DNA of 13,038 nucleotides. Source: Oscillospiraceae bacterium (GTDB taxonomy: Bacteria > Bacillota > Clostridia > Oscillospirales > Oscillospiraceae). The position numbers and the translations under genes are program-made. The notes under the pieces were generated by a model, which saw only the letters and a program-made list of their open reading frames with translations, was not told the DNA's origin and did not search any database. The stretch is from the NCBI GenBank assembly GCA_020025715.1, contig JAHHRQ010000052.1:1-13038 (forward strand). Direction: 5' to 3'. Below, piece by piece: positions 12,433-13,038 of this stretch (within the stretch, counting starts at the first letter, position 1; each line of letters opens with the position of its first letter).

Positions 12433-13038
12433 TTATTTCAGAGCCTCAGCCAGTATGTCAAGATTTGATTTCATTACATCATAATATGTGATGCCTGCAG
12501 CTATATCCTTGGATGTCACTGATTGCAGGGAATTGAGAACCAAAATCTGCATGTCCTTATCCTTTGTGTTTTCTATAACTGTTTCGGGAATTTTGTGGGA
12601 ACGGTTTTCAATGGTTATGACGCTGTGAATATCCAATTCATCCAGCTTTTTGGCGAGAAATGCAACTGTTTCAAAGCTTGCCTCAGATTCGGCGGAGCAG
12701 CCGGTAAATGCCGCAAAATAGTTCAGGTTGTAGTCATCGGCCAAATAAAAGAAAGGAAATCTGTCTGCAAAAAGTACCGTTTTTAAACGGGACTCCTTAA
12801 TTGTGCTGATGTATGCTTCATTTAATTCTTCCAATTTAGTGATATATGCCTGTGCATTATCTGAATAAAGTGATGAATTGTCAGGATCAAGCTTTATCAC
12901 TTCGTCTGTAATGTATTTTACTGCCTGTACAGCGCGGGGAAGGCTAAGCCAGACATGCTCATCGTCATGTCCGTGCTTGTGGCTGTCACAGCTCTGCGCA
13001 TCGTGGTCATGGTCGTGCTCGTCGTGGTCATGGTCGTG
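12433..13038 (-). CDS. znuA: Zinc-type solute-binding protein (ZnuA/AdcA-like), N-terminus cut off by the window
   Basis: The C-terminal 201 residues of a cluster A-I (metal) binding protein, an extracytoplasmic receptor for the importer. The frame is open to the window edge, so the GTG at 12900 is internal and not the start; the signal peptide and first lobe are missing. Visible parts, numbered from the window edge, are the His/Asp-rich metal loop (about 1-27, HDHDHDE repeats and HKHGHDD), then DEHVWLS with His28, a usual metal ligand. Next come a long connecting helix (about 50-82) and the second lobe with ADRFPFFYLADDYNLNYFAAF and GCSAESEASFET. Where typical ZnuA proteins have a metal His after the helix, this one has Asp92 (ADRF), and LNS (Asn169) stands near the position of the last acidic ligand. 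The C-terminus ITYYDVMKSNLDIL fits the family. It is the first visible gene of the operon; any Zur-type operator lies outside the window. Confidence 0.92.
   Translation of the reverse strand, partial: HDHDHDEHDHDHDAQSCDSHKHGHDDEHVWLSLPRAVQAVKYITDEVIKLDPDNSSLYSDNAQAYITKLEELNEAYISTIKESRLKTVLFADRFPFFYLADDYNLNYFAAFTGCSAESEASFETVAFLAKKLDELDIHSVITIENRSHKIPETVIENTKDKDMQILVLNSLQSVTSKDIAAGITYYDVMKSNLDILAEALK
13001..13038. repeat. In-frame tandem repeat encoding the His/Asp-rich loop
   Basis: The 17-base sequence TCGTGGTCATGGTCGTG occurs identically at 13001-13017 and 13022-13038, a 21-base (seven-codon) period that encodes HDHDHDE-type units on the - strand. The array continues beyond the window edge. 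Such repeats can change length by slippage without breaking the frame. Confidence 0.75.

Noticed and set aside
12898..12900. GTG start giving a 155-residue protein in the binding-protein gene
   Set aside because: The frame stays open to the window edge and encodes the His-rich loop and a conserved metal His upstream, so this codon is internal.
13001..13038. Direct repeats as a possible CRISPR or mobile-element end
   Set aside because: There are only two short copies, with a seven-codon period in frame with the His/Asp loop; this is coding repetition.

Overview
The window looks like part of a chromosome from a Gram-positive Clostridia-type bacterium, probably an Oscillospirales/Ruminococcaceae-like gut organism. 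This is an inference, not an identification. The grounds are strong Shine-Dalgarno sequences, several short MKK-type lipoprotein signal peptides with Leu/Thr-x-Gly/Ala-Cys lipoboxes, a CUT1 sugar-type ABC operon, and secreted nuclease, Ig-like and OB-fold proteins of a style common in gut Firmicutes. No rRNA, tRNA, CRISPR array, phage gene or insertion sequence was recognised.

Left part, + strand. A short-chain dehydrogenase/reductase (2-685, N-terminus outside the window) ends at a strong terminator (760-793). An AT-rich intergenic region of 327 bp holds several inverted repeats and a candidate promoter. It leads into a two-gene unit: a PHP-domain phosphoesterase (1013-1858) and an RDD-family membrane protein (1871-2632).

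Centre, + strand. A six-gene run (2687-9284) encodes a complete CUT1-type ABC importer: MsmK/UgpC-like ATPase, two permeases and a lipoprotein solute-binding protein. Two more predicted lipoproteins follow without an obvious terminator. One is a staphylococcal-nuclease-like domain joined to two probable OB-folds; the other is an Ig-like domain joined to an OB-fold. The run ends at a long hairpin terminator (9363-9402). The combination suggests an importer working with extracellular nuclease/OB-fold lipoproteins, possibly to scavenge nucleic-acid-derived or related material. The substrate cannot be read from the sequence.

Right part, - strand. Reading leftward from the right edge: a zinc-type solute-binding protein with a His/Asp-rich loop (12433-13038, partial), its ATPase (11717-12430), its ABC-3 permease (10875-11720), a small OB-like lipoprotein with a Cys-Cys motif (10420-10881), and a VanY-type zinc D,D-carboxypeptidase (9515-10330). 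The first four are tightly packed (2 bp gap, 4 bp and 7 bp overlaps) and surely form one operon. The peptidase may have its own weak promoter or be read through. This half, especially 9.3-10.9 kb, is visibly more AT-rich than the transporter operon.

The most unusual content is the coupling of a sugar-type importer with a nuclease-OB lipoprotein that has one substituted calcium-ligand position, and the recurrence of OB-fold lipoproteins beside both importers.
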